Shown one piece after another: positions 5,086 to 6,840 of a stretch of DNA of 6,840 nucleotides (positions within the stretch are counted from its first letter, which is position 1; each line of letters starts with the position of its first letter). The position numbers and the translations under genes are program-made. The DNA is from Lachnospiraceae bacterium (GTDB lineage: Bacteria; Bacillota; Clostridia; Lachnospirales; Lachnospiraceae). The notes beneath the pieces are model-generated. The model worked only from the letters and a program-made list of their open reading frames with translations. It did not search any database and was not told the DNA's origin. The DNA is taken from positions 1 through 6,840 of the forward strand of contig DOVL01000041.1 of NCBI GenBank assembly GCA_003520105.1, in the 5' to 3' direction.

Positions 5086-6168
5086 ATGATTATAGGAATA
5101 GCCGGCTATTCGGGCGGCGGCAAGACAACTTTTATAGAAAAACTGATACCTGTTCTTAAGGGAAGAGGTTTTTCTGTGATGGTCATAAAACATGATATTC
5201 ACGGCTTTCAGATGGATCATGAAGGTAAGGATACGTATCGTTTTACGGCGGCGGGAGCCGACAGAGTAATGATATCATCCGAACTGTCCGGTTTTGCAGA
5301 GACCTGTAAAAAGTCAAAGACACTAAGTAAGATGCTGCAGGGCGCAGCCGATATGGATATTGTTCTTGTTGAGGGCTTTAAGAGCGCGGATATACCAAGG
5401 CTTTATGTTATGACGAAAGGGAATGATTATCGTGAGCCGGATGATATGGATAAAGCGCTGGCTGTACTGACTGACGATGTTGAACAATTCTGTGAGTGTG
5501 ACAAGCCTGTATTTTCGATTGATGATGTTGATGGAATTGCGGAGTTTATATTTAAAACTGCGTCAGTTAAGGATATGCCGTCGGTTGATGCGGGGCATTC
5601 CTTTTATGTAGAATACACACGGCTGGATGATAAGGCGGATGATGTGTCGAAAGAGAGAAAAAGTGATTTGGTGAAAGAAAACATGGTAAAAAAAGATTTT
5701 TCACATTTTGATGATGAAGGAAATGCGCGCATGGTTGATGTGGGCGCTAAGAATATAACAAGAAGAACTGCCACGGCAGCAGGAAGCGTTTTGATCAATA
5801 GAGAGACGCTGGAACTGATCAGAAGCGGTGGAGTCAAGAAGGGCGATGTTCTGACGGTTGCTCAGATTGCAGGAATCATGGGCGCAAAGAGGACACCGGA
5901 TCTGATACCTATGTGCCATCCGGTAATAATTGATTCGGCTGATGTCAAGCTCAGACTTAATGAAGAGAAGGTCAGCGTGGATATTGAGGCAACTGTTTCA
6001 TGCAGCGGACGAACCGGGGTTGAGATGGAGGCGCTTTGTGCCTGCAGTACAGCGGCACTTACGGTCATAGATATGTGTAAGAGCGTACAGCGAGATATGC
6101 GAATAACTGATATACGTCTGCTCCATAAAACCGGAGGTGTTCATGGAGAGTACCATGCTGAAGTTTGA
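5086..6168 (+). CDS. Fusion protein: MobB (MGD synthesis GTPase-like) domain plus MoaC (cyclic pyranopterin monophosphate synthase) domain
   Basis: One 360-residue frame carries two Moco enzymes. Residues 1 to about 160 are MobB-like: a P-loop at 7-14 (GYSGGGKT), the family segment KHDIHGFQMDHEGKDTYRF (35-53), and a Walker-B-like VLVEGFK (93-99). MobB is an accessory factor to MobA in guanylylation. A charged linker (about 160-204) leads to a full MoaC domain (205-360) starting FSHFDDEGNARMVDVGAK. MoaC, with MoaA, converts GTP to cyclic pyranopterin monophosphate. Aligning by eye to E. coli MoaC, the functional residues are kept: Lys252 (K51), Lys268 (K67), His278 in the MCHP motif (H77), the GVEMEAL motif (311-317), and Asp329 and Lys332 in DMCK (D128, K131). 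Both domains look intact, so this is a true fusion and not a broken pair. An in-frame ATG at 5683 just before the MoaC domain could yield free MoaC. mobA overlaps the 3' end. Confidence 0.93.
   Translation: MIIGIAGYSGGGKTTFIEKLIPVLKGRGFSVMVIKHDIHGFQMDHEGKDTYRFTAAGADRVMISSELSGFAETCKKSKTLSKMLQGAADMDIVLVEGFKSADIPRLYVMTKGNDYREPDDMDKALAVLTDDVEQFCECDKPVFSIDDVDGIAEFIFKTASVKDMPSVDAGHSFYVEYTRLDDKADDVSKERKSDLVKENMVKKDFSHFDDEGNARMVDVGAKNITRRTATAAGSVLINRETLELIRSGGVKKGDVLTVAQIAGIMGAKRTPDLIPMCHPVIIDSADVKLRLNEEKVSVDIEATVSCSGRTGVEMEALCACSTAALTVIDMCKSVQRDMRITDIRLLHKTGGVHGEYHAEV
6133..6137 (+). promoter_or_regulatory. Ribosome binding site of mobA inside the end of the fusion gene
   Basis: GGAGG lies within the last codons of the MoaC domain, five bases before the ATG at 6143, and suits translational coupling. 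Two further in-frame starts also have upstream sites: ATG 6155 after GGAG (6145-6148), and ATG 6191 after GGGGTGA (6179-6185). The true MobA start is therefore ambiguous. Confidence 0.55.
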
Positions 6169-6790
6169 TAATGCTTCCGGGGTGAAGAATATGAGCAGTA
6201 GTGATAATGATAAAAACAACAATGTTACAAACATTGCGGTCGCTGTTATGGTTGGCGGTCAATCGAAGAGAATGGGAAGACCGAAGGAATCGGTCATTAT
6301 TCCTGGGGACGGAAGAACATTTCTGGAAAAAATATGTGATGAGATTGATGCTGCCGGTGATATTTTCGTAGAAAAATATATTTCAGTCCGCAAAGGGCAG
6401 GAGATCAGCCACAGCGGGTATAAGCCTGTAGAGGATATTTACGATGGTATCGGGCCTATGGGCGGTATTGCGTCAGTTCTGACAAGGGCGAAGAAGGACG
6501 ATGTTTCGGCGGTTCTATTTCTTGCCTGTGATATGATAAAATATGACAGCGACGAGATAGGAAGAATAGTATCATCATATAAAGGCGAGGATGTTCTGTT
6601 TGCCAGAACAAAGGAGAGGGGCATGCAGCCTCTTGCAAGTATTTATTCGGTAAATTCGCTTGATGCCATAACGGCTCAGATAGCGGAAGGTGATTACAGA
6701 CTGAGACATATTGCCGAACGGCTTGATGATATAGTATACTATGATGCGTTGAACGAAGAATTGTATGAGAATGTCAATTCATTCGACTGA
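6143..6790 (+). CDS. mobA: Molybdenum cofactor guanylyltransferase MobA
   Basis: MobA transfers GMP from GTP to Mo-molybdopterin, giving the guanine dinucleotide cofactor used by DMSO-reductase-family enzymes. From the ATG at 6143 the protein has 215 residues and overlaps the fusion gene by 26 bp. The nucleotidyltransferase signature is VGGQSKRMGRPKES (37-50). It is followed by DGIGPMGGI (101-109) and FLACDM (126-131), whose Asp130 matches the metal-binding Asp of the family, and then MQPLASIY (161-168) typical of MobA. The GG in the signature favours guanylyl transfer over the cytidylyl enzyme MocA, which I recall as having an LAAG-type motif; substrate choice is still inferred. The first 30 residues are an Asn/Asp/Ser-rich extension not expected in the fold. 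Starting at ATG 6191 would give 199 residues, closer to the usual length, and remove the overlap. Direct adjacency to the MobB domain supports the assignment. Confidence 0.9.
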   Translation: MESTMLKFDNASGVKNMSSSDNDKNNNVTNIAVAVMVGGQSKRMGRPKESVIIPGDGRTFLEKICDEIDAAGDIFVEKYISVRKGQEISHSGYKPVEDIYDGIGPMGGIASVLTRAKKDDVSAVLFLACDMIKYDSDEIGRIVSSYKGEDVLFARTKERGMQPLASIYSVNSLDAITAQIAEGDYRLRHIAERLDDIVYYDALNEELYENVNSFD

Positions 6791-6840
6791 TACTGATGAA
6801 TGTATAAGAATGAGAAATAATTGAATGACCATGGAGATAT
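6791..6840 (+). other. Terminal 50 bases with no identified gene
   Basis: The stretch after mobA is AT-rich, with ATG codons at 6825 and 6831 open to the window end but without a clear ribosome binding site. GGAG at 6833-6836 could instead serve a gene starting beyond the window. No terminator hairpin is seen, so the cluster may continue. Confidence 0.3.

Overview
The window is a plus-strand cluster for molybdate uptake and molybdenum cofactor (Moco) assembly. Seven genes are visible, the first cut by the window edge: modC (3' part) - modA - modB - moeA - a second MoCF-domain gene - a mobB/moaC fusion - mobA. Strong purine-rich Shine-Dalgarno sites, AT-rich spacers, a lipoprotein-type ModA and the style of the proteins suggest a Gram-positive anaerobe of the Clostridia, possibly Lachnospiraceae. 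That assignment is inference from protein style, not a database match.

Layout: bases 1-609 encode the C-terminal part of the molybdate ABC ATPase. Bases 610-785 hold a tandem/palindromic repeat array. ModA (786-1637) and the permease ModB (1777-2448) follow, separated by an AT-rich 139-bp spacer. MoeA (2549-3832) follows a plausible promoter. A second, MoeA-like MoCF protein with a four-cysteine tail lies at 3973-4989. Bases 5086-6168 encode one polypeptide with a MobB GTPase-like domain followed by a complete MoaC domain. MobA (6143-6790) overlaps the end of the fusion. The last 50 bases hold no recognisable gene. No gene-free stretch exceeds 300 bases.

How it works together: ModA captures molybdate outside the membrane, ModB carries it across, and ModC powers transport. 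MoaC acts in the first step of pterin synthesis (GTP-derived intermediate to cyclic pyranopterin monophosphate). MoeA inserts molybdenum into molybdopterin, and the second MoCF protein presumably binds a molybdopterin species. MobA, helped by MobB, attaches GMP to give the guanine dinucleotide form used by DMSO-reductase-family enzymes such as formate dehydrogenases and nitrate reductases. MoaA, MoaD, MoaE and a classical MogA/MoaB are not in the window, and neither is a molybdoenzyme.

The most unusual items are the MobB-MoaC fusion, which joins an early and a late pathway step in one chain, the cysteine-rich tail of the second MoCF protein, and the repeat array after modC. I see no evidence for a wholly new system. 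This is a recognisable Moco locus with unusual architecture.
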